Assembly: GCF_000763295.1 (NCBI RefSeq)
Contig: NZ_JRJE01000001.1
Span: 1 to 64,000, forward strand
From: Thalassospira australica
GTDB lineage: Bacteria; Pseudomonadota; Alphaproteobacteria; Rhodospirillales; Thalassospiraceae
Direction of reading: 5' to 3'
Length of the DNA stretch: 64,000 bases
Shown here: piece by piece, positions 1 to 9,354 of the stretch
Layout of the letters: every line of letters begins with the position of its first letter
Numbering within the stretch: position 1 is the stretch's first letter
The notes under the pieces: model-generated
Seen by the model: the letters and a program-made list of their open reading frames with translations, nothing else
What the model was told of the DNA's origin: nothing
Databases searched by the model: none
Program-made: the position numbers and the translations under genes

Positions 1-52
1 TCGCATAAATCCGGCGTTATCCTGCAGCCCCCAAAAAAGAAACATCTCGCTC

Positions 53-86
53 CAAAAACAAAACCCCGCCTCTTAAAGACGGGGTT
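53..86 (-). terminator. Intrinsic terminator, minus strand
   Basis: Inverted repeat AACCCCG (62-68) and CGGGGTT (80-86). An A-rich stretch on its left reads as a U-tract on the minus strand. It lies just past the 3' end of the alcohol dehydrogenase remnant and would end that transcript. Confidence 0.6.
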
Positions 87-99
87 CGTCAGCAGTCTG

Positions 100-127
100 G
101 GTGCCTCAATCAAGGCACCGTTTTTTT
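100..127 (+). terminator. Intrinsic terminator, plus strand
   Basis: Six-base stem GGTGCC (100-105) and GGCACC (114-119) followed by GTTTTTTT. It would end plus-strand transcription entering from the left of the window; the gene it serves lies outside. Confidence 0.6.
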
Positions 128-148
128 GTTTCGCATATCTTATTCTGG

Positions 149-545
149 TCAATAGACCTCGCGATAGATTGCCTCGATTTCCTTGGCAGTCATATCGCAG
201 GGGTTGCTGTCAATCAGGCGGTGGATCTTGGTAAAGACTTCTTCTGCCATTTCCGGCAGAGACTCCTCGGTAACGCCAAGATCGCGCAAACGGGTTTCAA
301 GTCCGCTGGCCGGGACCATTTCCTCGATCCGTTTGACAAAGGCTTCGGCGGCATCGTCTTCGTTGTCGAAATCAACACCCTCTATCAGGCAGGGGGCCAG
401 TTCGGCATAAAGCGTCTTGGCCGCCGGCAGGTTGAACCGGATGACCTGTGCCATAACCAGCGCATTGGCATGACCATGCGGGATGTGGAAACGCGCACCG
501 AGTTCCTTCATCAGGGCTCCGGCTTTGGCGATGCCGCCTGCATCA
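149..545 (-). pseudogene. Iron-containing alcohol dehydrogenase, 3' remnant
   Basis: The minus-strand frame ending at 149 reads as the last 120-130 residues of a group III iron-dependent alcohol dehydrogenase. It contains the FHIPHG metal-ligand region followed by ANALVM, the YAELAP segment and a C-terminal IDSNPCDMT block (family consensus NPR). Full-length family members are about 380-400 residues. Upstream of roughly 545 the frame stays open but no longer resembles the family, and the NAD-binding N-terminal domain is missing. A terminator for the upstream TRAP operon separates it from dctM. I read it as a 5'-truncated, non-functional remnant. A short protein starting at the Met near 508 cannot be excluded but would lack the cofactor-binding domain. 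Confidence 0.7.
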
Positions 546-620
546 AGGTCTGCATGTGAATTGGATGGCCATGCCATTTGCGTGAAGCCTGTGTGCGAAC
601 CCAACCATTGTGCCTCATTT

Positions 621-653
621 AAAAAAGAACGCCCGCGGAGTTCCGGGGCGTTC
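621..653 (-). terminator. Intrinsic terminator after TRAP operon
   Basis: Perfect 8-bp stem GAACGCCC (627-634) with GGGCGTTC (646-653). Six A residues at 621-626 read as a U-tract on the minus strand. It sits just downstream of the stop of the TRAP large permease and should end the hut-TRAP transcript. Confidence 0.8.
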
Positions 654-680
654 CTTGTGTCGGCGTTTTGTTTGGGTCGT

Positions 681-2231
681 TTAAAACACCACACTTGGTA
701 ACCAGTTGGCCAATGACGGCCATAGCCATATGACGAAAATGCCAAACAGCTGAAGGGCGATGAACGGGATGACGCCCTGATAGATTTGCCCGGTGGTGAT
801 TTCGGGCGGTGCGGCACTGCGCAGATAAAACAGCGAGAACCCAAAGGGTGGTGTCAGGAACGATGTCTGCAGGTTGATGGCAATCAGGATGGCCAACCAG
901 ACCGGATCGTGCCCCATCATGATCAATCCCGGCGCAATCAGCGGCAGCAGGATCACCGTGATTTCAACGAAATCAAGGAAGAAGCCCAAAACAAAAATCA
1001 GCGCCATGCAAAAGACCAGCGCACCCGTCGGACCGCCGGGCATGGATTCAAGGATCTCTGCCACATGTTCCTCGCCGCCCAGCCCAACAAACACCAGCGA
1101 GAACATGCTGGCGGTCAGGATGGTGGCAAAAATCATCGAGCTGACCGTCATGGTCGAGGTAAGGGCCGATTTCAGAATATCGGTTTTCCATGCCTGACGC
1201 AGGCAGGCAAGGATCGCAACAATCCCGATCACAGCAAGCACCACATAGCCTGCACCTAGCACATAATCAAAACTGGTCAGATCGCTGCGCTGGAACCGTA
1301 CCGGTGCCACGCCGGCCATCACGGCCAAAATCAAAAGTGCGACGGTCCCGCCCAGAACCAGATTACGGTTCGCTCCCTGACGGACACCGGCCATCAACAT
1401 GGCCCCGATCGCACCAACGGATGCGGCTTCGGTCGGGGTGGCGACACCGCCCAGAATGGCCCCCAGAACGGCAATGATCAGAAGAACCGGTGGCAAAATT
1501 GCCCGGGCAACCTCGCCGATGCCTGGGCGACCATCATCGCTTTTGACCGGCGGCATGTCTTCGGGGCGAAACACCCCGCGCAACAGGATATAAAGGATAT
1601 AAATCGCAACCAGTGTCAGGCCGGGGATCAGCGCACCTGCAAATATCTGTCCGACCGAAATGGTTTCAATCGTGAATTTGCCCTGTTCATACTGGGCCTG
1701 CTGATAGGCCGATGACATCACGTCCGACAGAATAATCAAAAGGGTCGAGGGCGGAATGATCTGGCCCAGCGTACCTGCCGTGCAGACAAGCCCCGATGCC
1801 ATTTTCGGATTATAGCCGGTGCGCAGCATGGTCGGCAGCGCAATCATCCCCATGGCAATCACCGTGGCCCCGACAATCCCGGTCGAGGCGGCCAGCAACG
1901 CACCAACCAGAACGACCGAAATCCCCAAACCCCCGCGCAACTGCCCGAACAGACGCCCCATGGTCTGAAGCAAATCTTCGGCAATGCGCGATCGTTCAAG
2001 GATGACCCCCATGACGACGAACAATGGAATGGCGATCAAAACGTCGTTGGTCAGGGTGCCAAATACCCGTTGTCCGAACGCGCCCATCAGGCTGATGTTC
2101 ATCGTATCGGTGACCCAGCCGAGATAGCCAAAAATCACCGCCGTTCCGGCAATCGAAAACGACACCGGAAAGCCCAACAGAATGCAGCCCATCAGGGCGG
2201 CAAACATCAAAAGATCAAGATATTCCAACAT
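681..2231 (-). CDS. TRAP transporter large permease (DctM family)
   Basis: 516-residue, strongly hydrophobic protein of the TRAP DctM/large subunit family, the channel-forming membrane component of tripartite secondary uptake systems. Visible family features are the N-terminal GFPVSFSIAG helix, the AIPLFVVMGV segment, the GIVGATVIAMG loop and a QIIPPSTLLIIL motif. It is longer than the usual 425-440 residues because of a hydrophobic insert around residues 290-345, a trait of the mannitol/chloroaromatic-type subgroup. The start overlaps the end of the small permease by about one base, indicating translational coupling. Together with the upstream dctQ and dctP it makes a complete transporter. 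Substrate is unknown; its position downstream of hutU suggests, but does not prove, co-expression with histidine catabolism. Confidence 0.92.
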   Translation of the reverse strand: MLEYLDLLMFAALMGCILLGFPVSFSIAGTAVIFGYLGWVTDTMNISLMGAFGQRVFGTLTNDVLIAIPLFVVMGVILERSRIAEDLLQTMGRLFGQLRGGLGISVVLVGALLAASTGIVGATVIAMGMIALPTMLRTGYNPKMASGLVCTAGTLGQIIPPSTLLIILSDVMSSAYQQAQYEQGKFTIETISVGQIFAGALIPGLTLVAIYILYILLRGVFRPEDMPPVKSDDGRPGIGEVARAILPPVLLIIAVLGAILGGVATPTEAASVGAIGAMLMAGVRQGANRNLVLGGTVALLILAVMAGVAPVRFQRSDLTSFDYVLGAGYVVLAVIGIVAILACLRQAWKTDILKSALTSTMTVSSMIFATILTASMFSLVFVGLGGEEHVAEILESMPGGPTGALVFCMALIFVLGFFLDFVEITVILLPLIAPGLIMMGHDPVWLAILIAINLQTSFLTPPFGFSLFYLRSAAPPEITTGQIYQGVIPFIALQLFGIFVIWLWPSLANWLPSVVF

Positions 2232-2752
2232 CAGCTTTGCGCACCCCGGTCGTCAACGCCACTGCGCAAGGCAATGATTTGTCTCAGCAAACAGGCAAGG
2301 GATTGAATAATCAAAAGAATGCAAAAGGCAGGGATCAGTGACTTCAAAAGCCATACGGCGGGAATGCCCCCGACCGAAATTGCCCCTTCCATCATCGAGA
2401 TGGAATTGATCACCGATGGCCAGGTCCAATACAAAAGGGCGACCATCGACGGGATCGCCAAAACCAGATAGCCAAACGTATTGATCCGCGCCTTGGTCTT
2501 GTCGGTGGCAGCAGCATAAAAAATGTCCACCCGGACATGGCCGTCAACCAACAGCGTATAACCCGCCCCCAACATGAACAAAGCGGAATGCAAATACAGA
2601 ACGCTTTCATTCAGTGCGATTGAACTGAAACCGAAAACATAGCGTAACAACACCACGGCAAACTGCAAAAGAACCATGATCAGCGCAAACCAGCGCACCG
2701 TCATGCCGGTCCAGTGATTGACCAGATCAAGCCGATCAGCAAGGCGTTCCAT
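2231..2752 (-). CDS. TRAP transporter small permease (DctQ family)
   Basis: 173-residue membrane protein with four predicted hydrophobic segments, in the position and size of a TRAP small (DctQ) subunit, which bridges the binding protein and the large permease in the inner membrane. The start chosen is the ATG at 2752, giving MERLADRLD. An AGGGGA ribosome-binding site lies a few bases upstream; an in-frame TTG at 2776 overlaps the intergenic hairpin and is less likely. It overlaps dctM at 2231. A GC-rich hairpin separates it from the binding protein gene, probably lowering its expression relative to the abundant periplasmic receptor. Confidence 0.88.
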   Translation of the reverse strand: MERLADRLDLVNHWTGMTVRWFALIMVLLQFAVVLLRYVFGFSSIALNESVLYLHSALFMLGAGYTLLVDGHVRVDIFYAAATDKTKARINTFGYLVLAIPSMVALLYWTWPSVINSISMMEGAISVGGIPAVWLLKSLIPAFCILLIIQSLACLLRQIIALRSGVDDRGAQS

Positions 2753-2774
2753 GTCATTCCCCTGACAAATAAGC

Positions 2775-2804
2775 AACCGGCGCAGGATATTCCCTGCGCC
2801 GGTT
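2775..2804 (-). terminator. Hairpin between dctP and dctQ (attenuator or 3' stabiliser)
   Basis: A 12-bp stem, AACCGGCGCAGG (2775-2786) with CCTGCGCCGGTT (2793-2804), and a six-base loop. On the minus strand it is followed only by a weak T-rich run, so partial termination or 3'-end stabilisation of dctP mRNA is more likely than full termination. Confidence 0.55.
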
Positions 2805-2814
2805 TTCGGTTTTA

Positions 2815-3909
2815 TCAGAAGCCGAGCACTTTGGCGCGTGCATTCATCTGACCGTTATCGGCATACGGCATATAGCCACCGATCAGGTCACGATAGGCAA
2901 CAAAGCTTTCAGTGACCTTGCGGGTCAGGGCATCGTCGCTTTCGCGCAGATCCGCGATCACCTCGGCACCGGCTTTGCCCATGGCGTCAATCACTTCTTC
3001 CGGAAGCATGCGAACTTTAACGTCCTGCTCGGCAACCAGTTTCTGCAACGCCTTGGCATGGTTGGTTTCGTACTCGGTCCAGACTTCGTTATAAAGACTG
3101 TCACAAGCAAATTTAACCACAGCCTGAAGGTCTTCGGGCAGATCGGCAAATGCCTTGGCATTAACCGCACATTCCTCTGCCGAGGACGGCTCGCCAACAC
3201 CCGGCCAGTAGTAGTTCTTGGCAACCTGATAGAAGCCAAGCGCGCTGTCCGTCCAAGGACCGATGAACTCACCGGCATCCAGTGCACCCGACTGCAGGGC
3301 CTGGAACATGTCACGACCGCCCATGGCCTGAACCGCCATGCCAAGTTTGGAACACATCTCGGATGCCAGACCGGTGGTCCGGAATTTAAGACCCTTAAGG
3401 TCATCAGCCGACTTGATTTCATCGCGGAACCAGCCTGCCCACTGCGGGCCGGAGTTCCCGCACAGGAACGGCTTCAGGCCGAATTGGCCATAAATTTCGT
3501 CATAGAGTTCCTGACCGCCGCCATAGGTCAGCCAGCCAACCTGTTCATCGGCACGCAGGCCAAACGGCTGCGAACCAAACAGAAGGATGCCCTTGGATTT
3601 CGATCCCCAATAGGCGGGAACCGCATGATACAGCTCGGCTGTGCCTTCGGAAACGGCGTCAAACACGCCACGTCCCGGGACAAGTTCGCCTGCCGCATGC
3701 AATTTGACTTCAAGGCGACCGCCCGAAAGGATGGTGATACGATCTGCCAGTTTCTGTGCCGCAACACCCGGCCCAGGCAGGTTTTTCGGCCATGCGGTGA
3801 CCATGTTCCATTGCCGTTTGTCCTGGGCGATGGCAGGCGTTGCAAATGTCGCCGCGGCTGCTGCACCTGCGCCGGCAACACCGGCGGTCAAAAATTCACG
3901 TCTTTTCAT
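2815..3909 (-). CDS. TRAP transporter periplasmic substrate-binding protein (DctP family)
   Basis: 364-residue solute receptor of a TRAP system. The ATG at 3909 is preceded by AAGGAGG and gives an N-terminus MKRREFLTAG followed by an Ala-rich hydrophobic stretch ending ATPAIA. This is a twin-arginine signal, so the protein is probably exported folded. The mature region has the family's GGRLEVKLHAAGELVP segment and the ALDAGEFIGPW region expected of the mannitol/chloroaromatic (SmoM-like) subgroup. It lies 77 bp downstream of hutU in the same orientation and ahead of dctQ and dctM. Ligand is unknown; a histidine-pathway compound or another carboxylate are both possible. Confidence 0.9.
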   Translation of the reverse strand: MKRREFLTAGVAGAGAAAAATFATPAIAQDKRQWNMVTAWPKNLPGPGVAAQKLADRITILSGGRLEVKLHAAGELVPGRGVFDAVSEGTAELYHAVPAYWGSKSKGILLFGSQPFGLRADEQVGWLTYGGGQELYDEIYGQFGLKPFLCGNSGPQWAGWFRDEIKSADDLKGLKFRTTGLASEMCSKLGMAVQAMGGRDMFQALQSGALDAGEFIGPWTDSALGFYQVAKNYYWPGVGEPSSAEECAVNAKAFADLPEDLQAVVKFACDSLYNEVWTEYETNHAKALQKLVAEQDVKVRMLPEEVIDAMGKAGAEVIADLRESDDALTRKVTESFVAYRDLIGGYMPYADNGQMNARAKVLGF

Positions 3910-3986
3910 GATAAGAAGCCTCCTTGATTGTACCCTGATTGGGCGGAGCAGGGGCAATCGTCACTGCCCCCACATGAGAGTTTTAC

Positions 3987-5663
3987 TTATTTGCCAAGAA
4001 TACCGGGCAGGTTCAGCCCGTTTTCCCGTGCGCAATCCAGTGCGATGTCATATCCCGCATCGGCATGACGCATCACACCGGTTGCCGGATCGTTCCAAAG
4101 GACGCGTTCGACCCTGCGTGCGGCATCTTCTGTGCCGTCACAACAAATCACCATGCCGGAATGCTGCGAAAAGCCCATTCCGACACCGCCGCCATGATGC
4201 AACGAGACCCAGGTGGCCCCCGATGCCGTATTCAGCAGCGCATTAAGCAGCGGCCAGTCACTGACCGCATCCGAGCCATCTTTCATCGACTCAGTCTCGC
4301 GGTTCGGGCTTGCGACCGAACCACTATCAAGATGGTCACGACCGATCACCACCGGGGCTTTCAGTTCACCATTCTTGACCATTTCGTTGAACGCCATGCC
4401 AAGACGATGGCGCTGCCCCAGACCGACCCAGCAAATACGCGCCGGAAGCCCCTGGAACGAAATACGCTCGCGCGCCATGTCCAGCCAGTTATGCAGGTGC
4501 GGATCATCGGGGATCAGTTCCTTGACCTTTTGGTCGGTCTTGTAAATGTCCTCGGGATCACCCGAAAGGGCGGCCCAACGGAACGGGCCGATGCCCTTGC
4601 AGAACAGCGGGCGGATATAGGCCGGAACAAACCCCGGGAAGGCGAATGCGTTCTCCAACCCTTCTTCCAACGCCATCTGACGAATGTTGTTGCCGTAATC
4701 GACCGTCGGAATACCCGCTTCATGGAAGGCGACCATGGCTTCGACCTGAACACGCATCGATGCACGTGCAGCCTTTGAAACGGCCTTGGGATCGGATTCC
4801 TGTTTTTCGCGCCATTCGGCAACACTCCAGCCTTGCGGCAGGTAACCATGCACAGGATCGTGGGCGGATGTCTGATCGGTCACGATATCCGGGCGGACAC
4901 CACGTTTGACCAGTTCCGGGAACACATCCGCCGCATTGCCAATCAGGGCAACGGACTTTGCTTCGCCTGCCTTGGTCCAGCGGTCGATCATTTCCAGTGC
5001 TTCGTCCAGCGAATGGGTTTTTTCATCGACATAACGGGTGCGCAGACGGAAATCTGCACGGGTTTCATCGGACTCAACGGCCAAGCAGCAAGCCCCGGCC
5101 ATGACAGCGGCCAACGGCTGTGCGCCACCCATGCCGCCAAGACCACCGGTCAGGATCCATTTGCCTTTAAGGTCACCACCGTAATGCTGGCGGCCGGCCT
5201 CGACAAAGGTTTCATAAGTGCCCTGAACGATGCCCTGTGATCCGATATAGATCCACGAACCTGCGGTCATCTGGCCGTACATCGCCAGACCCTTTTTATC
5301 GAGTTCGTTGAAGTGATCCCAATTGGCCCAATGCGGTACAAGGTTGGAGTTCGCAATCAAGACACGCGGCGCATCCTTGTGCGTGCGGAAAACGCCAACC
5401 GGCTTGCCCGACTGCACCAGAAGGGTCTGGTCGTCTTCGAGTTCCTTGAGGCTGGCAACGATTTGATCGAAATCCTTCCAGGTGCGCGCCGCACGGCCAA
5501 TGCCGCCATAGACCACAAGCTCATGCGGGTTCTCGGCAACATCGGGATGCAGGTTGTTCATCAGCATACGCATCGGCGCTTCAGTCAGCCAGCTTTTGGC
5601 TGAAATCTCGGTCCCGGTGTCCGGATAGATGTCACGTTGATTGTGACGCGGATTGTTGGTCAT
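3987..5663 (-). CDS. hutU: Urocanate hydratase
   Basis: 558 residues, the usual length for HutU (EC 4.2.1.49), the cytoplasmic NAD-dependent enzyme that hydrates urocanate to 4-imidazolone-5-propionate, step two of histidine degradation. The glycine-rich cofactor loop [11 protein letters not shown] is at residues 173-183, and the conserved blocks [19 protein letters not shown] and [12 protein letters not shown] are present. Its ATG overlaps the stop of hutG by four bases, so the two are translationally coupled. It is the last hut gene of the minus-strand operon hutI-hutH-hutG-hutU. A TRAP transporter follows 77 bp downstream with no clear terminator between. Confidence 0.97.
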   Translation of the reverse strand: MTNNPRHNQRDIYPDTGTEISAKSWLTEAPMRMLMNNLHPDVAENPHELVVYGGIGRAARTWKDFDQIVASLKELEDDQTLLVQSGKPVGVFRTHKDAPRVLIANSNLVPHWANWDHFNELDKKGLAMYGQMTAGSWIYIGSQGIVQGTYETFVEAGRQHYGGDLKGKWILTGGLGGMGGAQPLAAVMAGACCLAVESDETRADFRLRTRYVDEKTHSLDEALEMIDRWTKAGEAKSVALIGNAADVFPELVKRGVRPDIVTDQTSAHDPVHGYLPQGWSVAEWREKQESDPKAVSKAARASMRVQVEAMVAFHEAGIPTVDYGNNIRQMALEEGLENAFAFPGFVPAYIRPLFCKGIGPFRWAALSGDPEDIYKTDQKVKELIPDDPHLHNWLDMARERISFQGLPARICWVGLGQRHRLGMAFNEMVKNGELKAPVVIGRDHLDSGSVASPNRETESMKDGSDAVSDWPLLNALLNTASGATWVSLHHGGGVGMGFSQHSGMVICCDGTEDAARRVERVLWNDPATGVMRHADAGYDIALDCARENGLNLPGILGK

Positions 5664-6463
5664 GACTTGCCTCTTAGTGCTGGGGCCAAATCGGCCAGTG
5701 TCTTCAGGATTTCAGTAAGGTGCGTGCGCAATTTTGCCGCACGGCTTTCGTCATAGGTCCAAGGCGCTGCCTCAGCCGTCAGATAGGTTGATTGCGCCAG
5801 TTCCATCTGGATGGCGTGCTGATTGATGTCCGGTTGGCCATAATGGCGTGTGGTCCAGCCACCCTTGAAACGCCCGTTCAGAACCGCGCTATATCCCTCG
5901 GCCTGCGAACAGATATCGCTGGTCAGGGTTTCAATCATCGGGTCACATGTCGCGCCAAGATTTGTGCCGATATTGAAATCCGGCAGGGTGCCGTCAAACA
6001 GGAAAGGAATGTTTGAACGGATCGAATGGCAATCATACAGGATCGCCACCCCATGCTTGGCGCGTACACGTTCAAGCTCGGCCGCCAGCGCCTGATGATA
6101 GGGCGCGTGGAAAGTTGCCGCCCGATGGGTGATATCATCTTCGGTCGGTGCCACGTCCCAGATGTTTTCACCGTCAAAGTCGGTCAACGGCACAAGGGTT
6201 GTCGTGTTCTGACCGGGATAAAGGCTGACACCTTCGGGATCACGGTTGGCATCAATCACATAACGATGGAACGTTGCGCGCACGGTGGTGACACCATGAA
6301 GCAATCCGTCATACAGCGTATGGATATGCCAGTCCGTATCGGCCAGCTCGCGGCCACGGTCATTTAGTTTTGCGGCAATGTCGTCGGGGACATATGTGCC
6401 GGTATGGGGCAGGCCCAAAACAATCGGGCTGTCACCGCGTTTGATTTCAACCGGATCGGTCAT
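5660..6463 (-). CDS. hutG: N-formylglutamate deformylase
   Basis: 267-residue member of the N-formylglutamate amidohydrolase family, which hydrolyses N-formyl-L-glutamate to glutamate and formate. Family blocks seen are [11 protein letters not shown] near the N-terminus, the [14 protein letters not shown] segment, and LYDCHSIRS with the expected metal-binding region. Its presence together with hutF shows that this organism uses the five-step histidine route through formylglutamate rather than direct formimidoglutamate hydrolysis. It starts two bases after the hutH stop and overlaps hutU by four bases, so it lies within a tight operon. Confidence 0.95.
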   Translation of the reverse strand: MTDPVEIKRGDSPIVLGLPHTGTYVPDDIAAKLNDRGRELADTDWHIHTLYDGLLHGVTTVRATFHRYVIDANRDPEGVSLYPGQNTTTLVPLTDFDGENIWDVAPTEDDITHRAATFHAPYHQALAAELERVRAKHGVAILYDCHSIRSNIPFLFDGTLPDFNIGTNLGATCDPMIETLTSDICSQAEGYSAVLNGRFKGGWTTRHYGQPDINQHAIQMELAQSTYLTAEAAPWTYDESRAAKLRTHLTEILKTLADLAPALRGKS

Positions 6464-6465
6464 GG

Positions 6466-8007
6466 TTATGCATTTCCCCCGACAACAAAGCCAGACAGCT
6501 TGGCTGCGCTGACAAGTGTTCCGTCACTAACCAGCCCCCCGGCCTTGGCAAGGTCCGGTGCCATGTAACGGTCCTGATCGACACTCGGGATGTCCTTGCG
6601 TACGGTCGCAAGGACATTTTGCAGACCCGCACTGGTTTTAAGCGGGGCCCGGAATTCGACACCCTGTGCAGCACAGATCAGTTCAACGCCCAGAATGTTT
6701 GACAGGTTGGCATTCATCCGTTTCAGGCGCAGCGCCCCGTGGGCGGCCATCGACACATGGTCTTCCTGATTGGCGCTGGTCGGTGTGCTGTCGGTTGAAC
6801 ACGGGTTGGCCAGATGTTTGTTTTCGCTCATCAGGGCTGCTGTGGTGACCTCGGCAATCATCAGGCCGGAATTCAGGCCCGGCTCCGGGGTCAGGAACGG
6901 CGGCAGGTCATGCGACAGGGTCGGATCAACCATCAGTGCAACACGGCGCTGGGCAATCGCCCCGATCTCGGCAATTGCAAGCGCGATCTGATCGGCGGCA
7001 AAGGCAACCGGTTCGGCGTGGAAGTTCCCGCCCGAAACAATGCGACCGTCTTCCTTGAGAACAAGGGGATTGTCGGTAACCGCATTGGCTTCGATCTCAA
7101 GCGTCTGACCGGCAAAGCGCAGCAAATCCATGGCCGCCCCGGTGACCTGCGGCTGGCAGCGGATGCAGTATGGGTCTTGAACACGGGTATCACCTTCGCG
7201 GTGGCTTTCGCGGATTTCCGAACCCGCCATCAGATCGCGCATCGCACGTGCGACATTGATCTGGCCCGGATGACCACGCAGTGTATGAATTTCATCAACC
7301 AGCGGGGCGGTTGATCCCATGATGGCATCGGTCGAAAGCGATGCGGTCACAATCGAACTTGCTGCATTCCGCCATGCCGAAAACAGCCCGACCAGCGCGC
7401 AGGCGGTTGAAAACTGCGTACCGTTGATCAGGGCAAGGCCCTCTTTCGGGCCAAGTACCACTGGCGTCAAACCTGCCTTGGCAAGGGCGTCACCACCGGC
7501 CATTGTCGCGCCTTCATACACGGCTTCGCCCGCACCGATCATGACCGCTGCCATATGTGCAAGCGGTGCCAGATCGCCTGACGCACCGACCGATCCTTGT
7601 GATGGGACAACCGGTGTCACACCCTTGGCCAGCATGCCTTCGATCAGGTCAATGACATCCCAGCGCACCCCTGATGCGCCGCGACCAAGCGAAAGCAGTT
7701 TAAGCGCCATCATCAAACGCGTGGTCGCGCCGTCAAGCGGCTCGCCAACGCCACAGCAATGGCTCAGGATCAGGTTGCGTTGCAGGGTTTCGGTATCTTC
7801 CGGGGCAATCTTGACCGAGGCCAGCTTGCCAAAGCCGGTATTTACGCCATACACCGCTTCTTCACCATCGGCGGCCTTACGCACCATCTCGCTTGCGGCT
7901 TCCACACCGGCACGTGCAGCTGGGTCAAGTTTGACCGGAACCTGGTCGCGCCAGATGTGTTCAAGCTCTGCCAGTTTGACCGAAGCGGGGATAAGGGTGA
8001 CAGTCAT
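6466..8007 (-). CDS. hutH: Histidine ammonia-lyase
   Basis: 513-residue histidase (EC 4.3.1.3) that removes ammonia from L-histidine to give urocanate, the entry step of the pathway. The self-processing triad Ala142-Ser143-Gly144, which cyclises to the MIO electrophile, is present in the context [12 protein letters not shown]. The YGVNTGFG and TDNPL family blocks are also visible. The ATG at 8007 is preceded by GAGGA at good spacing. It sits between hutI (62 bp upstream) and hutG (2 bp downstream). Confidence 0.97.
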   Translation of the reverse strand: MTVTLIPASVKLAELEHIWRDQVPVKLDPAARAGVEAASEMVRKAADGEEAVYGVNTGFGKLASVKIAPEDTETLQRNLILSHCCGVGEPLDGATTRLMMALKLLSLGRGASGVRWDVIDLIEGMLAKGVTPVVPSQGSVGASGDLAPLAHMAAVMIGAGEAVYEGATMAGGDALAKAGLTPVVLGPKEGLALINGTQFSTACALVGLFSAWRNAASSIVTASLSTDAIMGSTAPLVDEIHTLRGHPGQINVARAMRDLMAGSEIRESHREGDTRVQDPYCIRCQPQVTGAAMDLLRFAGQTLEIEANAVTDNPLVLKEDGRIVSGGNFHAEPVAFAADQIALAIAEIGAIAQRRVALMVDPTLSHDLPPFLTPEPGLNSGLMIAEVTTAALMSENKHLANPCSTDSTPTSANQEDHVSMAAHGALRLKRMNANLSNILGVELICAAQGVEFRAPLKTSAGLQNVLATVRKDIPSVDQDRYMAPDLAKAGGLVSDGTLVSAAKLSGFVVGGNA

Positions 8008-8069
8008 GTTCTATCCTCTGGGCACGTGTTGATGCGGTGGCGCAGTGACGCGTTGGTATGGTCGTTTGG

Positions 8070-9272
8070 TTATGCAGCAGTACTTTCGCCCGCCAGAATG
8101 CGTTCGAACAGCGGGTTGAACCCGATGCGGTATGCAAGCTCGGCCGGGTGTTTGGCGTTCCAGATGGCAAGATCGGCGCGAAGCCCCGGCTTGATCCGCC
8201 CGGTATCCGTCAGGCCAAGTGCGCGTGCCGCATGGGCGGTCGCGCCAACCAAGGCTTCTTCCGGCGTCAGACGGAACAGCGTGCAGGACATGTTCATGGT
8301 CAAAAGGATCGATGCCAGTGGCGATGAGCCCGGATTGCAATCGGTGGCAATGGCCATCGGCACACCATGTTTGCGAAATGCAGCAATCGGCGGCAGTTGC
8401 GTTTCATGCAGGGTGTAAAATGCACCGGGCAGCAAAACCGCGACCGAGCCGGATTTGGCCATGTCAATCGCGTCTTCTTCGGTAGCGTATTCGATGTGAT
8501 CAACCGAAAGCGCACCATAAGCTGCCGCCAGTTTGGTGCCGCCGATGTTTGAAAGTTGTTCGGCATGCAGTTTGACCGGGAGGCCAAGGTCGCGCGCGAC
8601 ATCAAATACACGTTTGATCTGATCGGTATCAAAGGCAATGCCTTCACAAAAACCGTCAACCGCATCAACCAGCCCTTCGGCGTGCGCCTTTTTCAGGGTC
8701 GGGATGCAGACATCATCAATATAGCTGTCGGGATTGTCTTTATATTCGGTGGGCACGGCATGTGCGCCCAAGAAGGTGGTCTTGACCCGCACCGCACGGT
8801 GATCGGCGATCTTGCGCGCCGCACGCAGCATATTAAGTTCGGTCTCTTCGTTCAGGCCGTACCCTGATTTGACTTCAATCACCGAAACACCCTCTGCCAG
8901 CAGCGCATCGACACGCGGCAAGGCCGTGGTCAGAAGGTCTTCAATCGTTGCCTCACGGGTGGCGGAAACCGTCGAAACGATGCCGCCACCGGCGCGCGCC
9001 ACTTCTTCGTAGCTTGCTCCTTTAAGGCGCATCTCAAATTCAACCGCACGGTCGCCGCCATGCACCACATGGGTGTGGCAATCAATCAAGGCCGGGGTGA
9101 TCAGACGACCTTCAAGATCGCGGGTGGGGCCATCAAGATATTTGGCGGGGATCGCATCATCTGTGCCGACCCAATCGATCAGGCCATCCTTGATTGCCAG
9201 CGCACCGCGCGCAATCAGGCCATAGCCACCGTTATCATCGACTGTGACGATTTGTGCATTTGTCAACAACAT
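8070..9272 (-). CDS. hutI: Imidazolonepropionase
   Basis: 400-residue amidohydrolase-superfamily enzyme that opens the ring of 4-imidazolone-5-propionate to N-formimino-L-glutamate. The first metal motif is DCHTH with His66 and His68, followed by [12 protein letters not shown] typical of HutI; KLHAEQ and [10 protein letters not shown] carry later active-site residues. It is the first gene of the minus-strand hut operon and is divergent from hutF, with an 82-bp intergenic region carrying a palindromic operator that probably controls both. Confidence 0.96.
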   Translation of the reverse strand: MLLTNAQIVTVDDNGGYGLIARGALAIKDGLIDWVGTDDAIPAKYLDGPTRDLEGRLITPALIDCHTHVVHGGDRAVEFEMRLKGASYEEVARAGGGIVSTVSATREATIEDLLTTALPRVDALLAEGVSVIEVKSGYGLNEETELNMLRAARKIADHRAVRVKTTFLGAHAVPTEYKDNPDSYIDDVCIPTLKKAHAEGLVDAVDGFCEGIAFDTDQIKRVFDVARDLGLPVKLHAEQLSNIGGTKLAAAYGALSVDHIEYATEEDAIDMAKSGSVAVLLPGAFYTLHETQLPPIAAFRKHGVPMAIATDCNPGSSPLASILLTMNMSCTLFRLTPEEALVGATAHAARALGLTDTGRIKPGLRADLAIWNAKHPAELAYRIGFNPLFERILAGESTAA

Positions 9273-9310
9273 GACGAAGCATCACCCCTTGATAAGTTTG
9301 TTATTAAAGA

Positions 9311-9330
9311 TAATATGTGCGTACATATTA
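9311..9330. promoter_or_regulatory. Probable HutC operator between hutI and hutF
   Basis: Inverted repeat TAATATGT (9311-9318) and ACATATTA (9323-9330) around GCGT, in the short divergent hutI/hutF promoter region. GntR/HutC regulators bind short palindromes with TGT...ACA arms, and the adjacent hutC gene makes it the likely ligand. Binding is inferred. Confidence 0.65.
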
Positions 9331-9354
9331 TTTCTGTCAAGACGGGTAGAGGCA

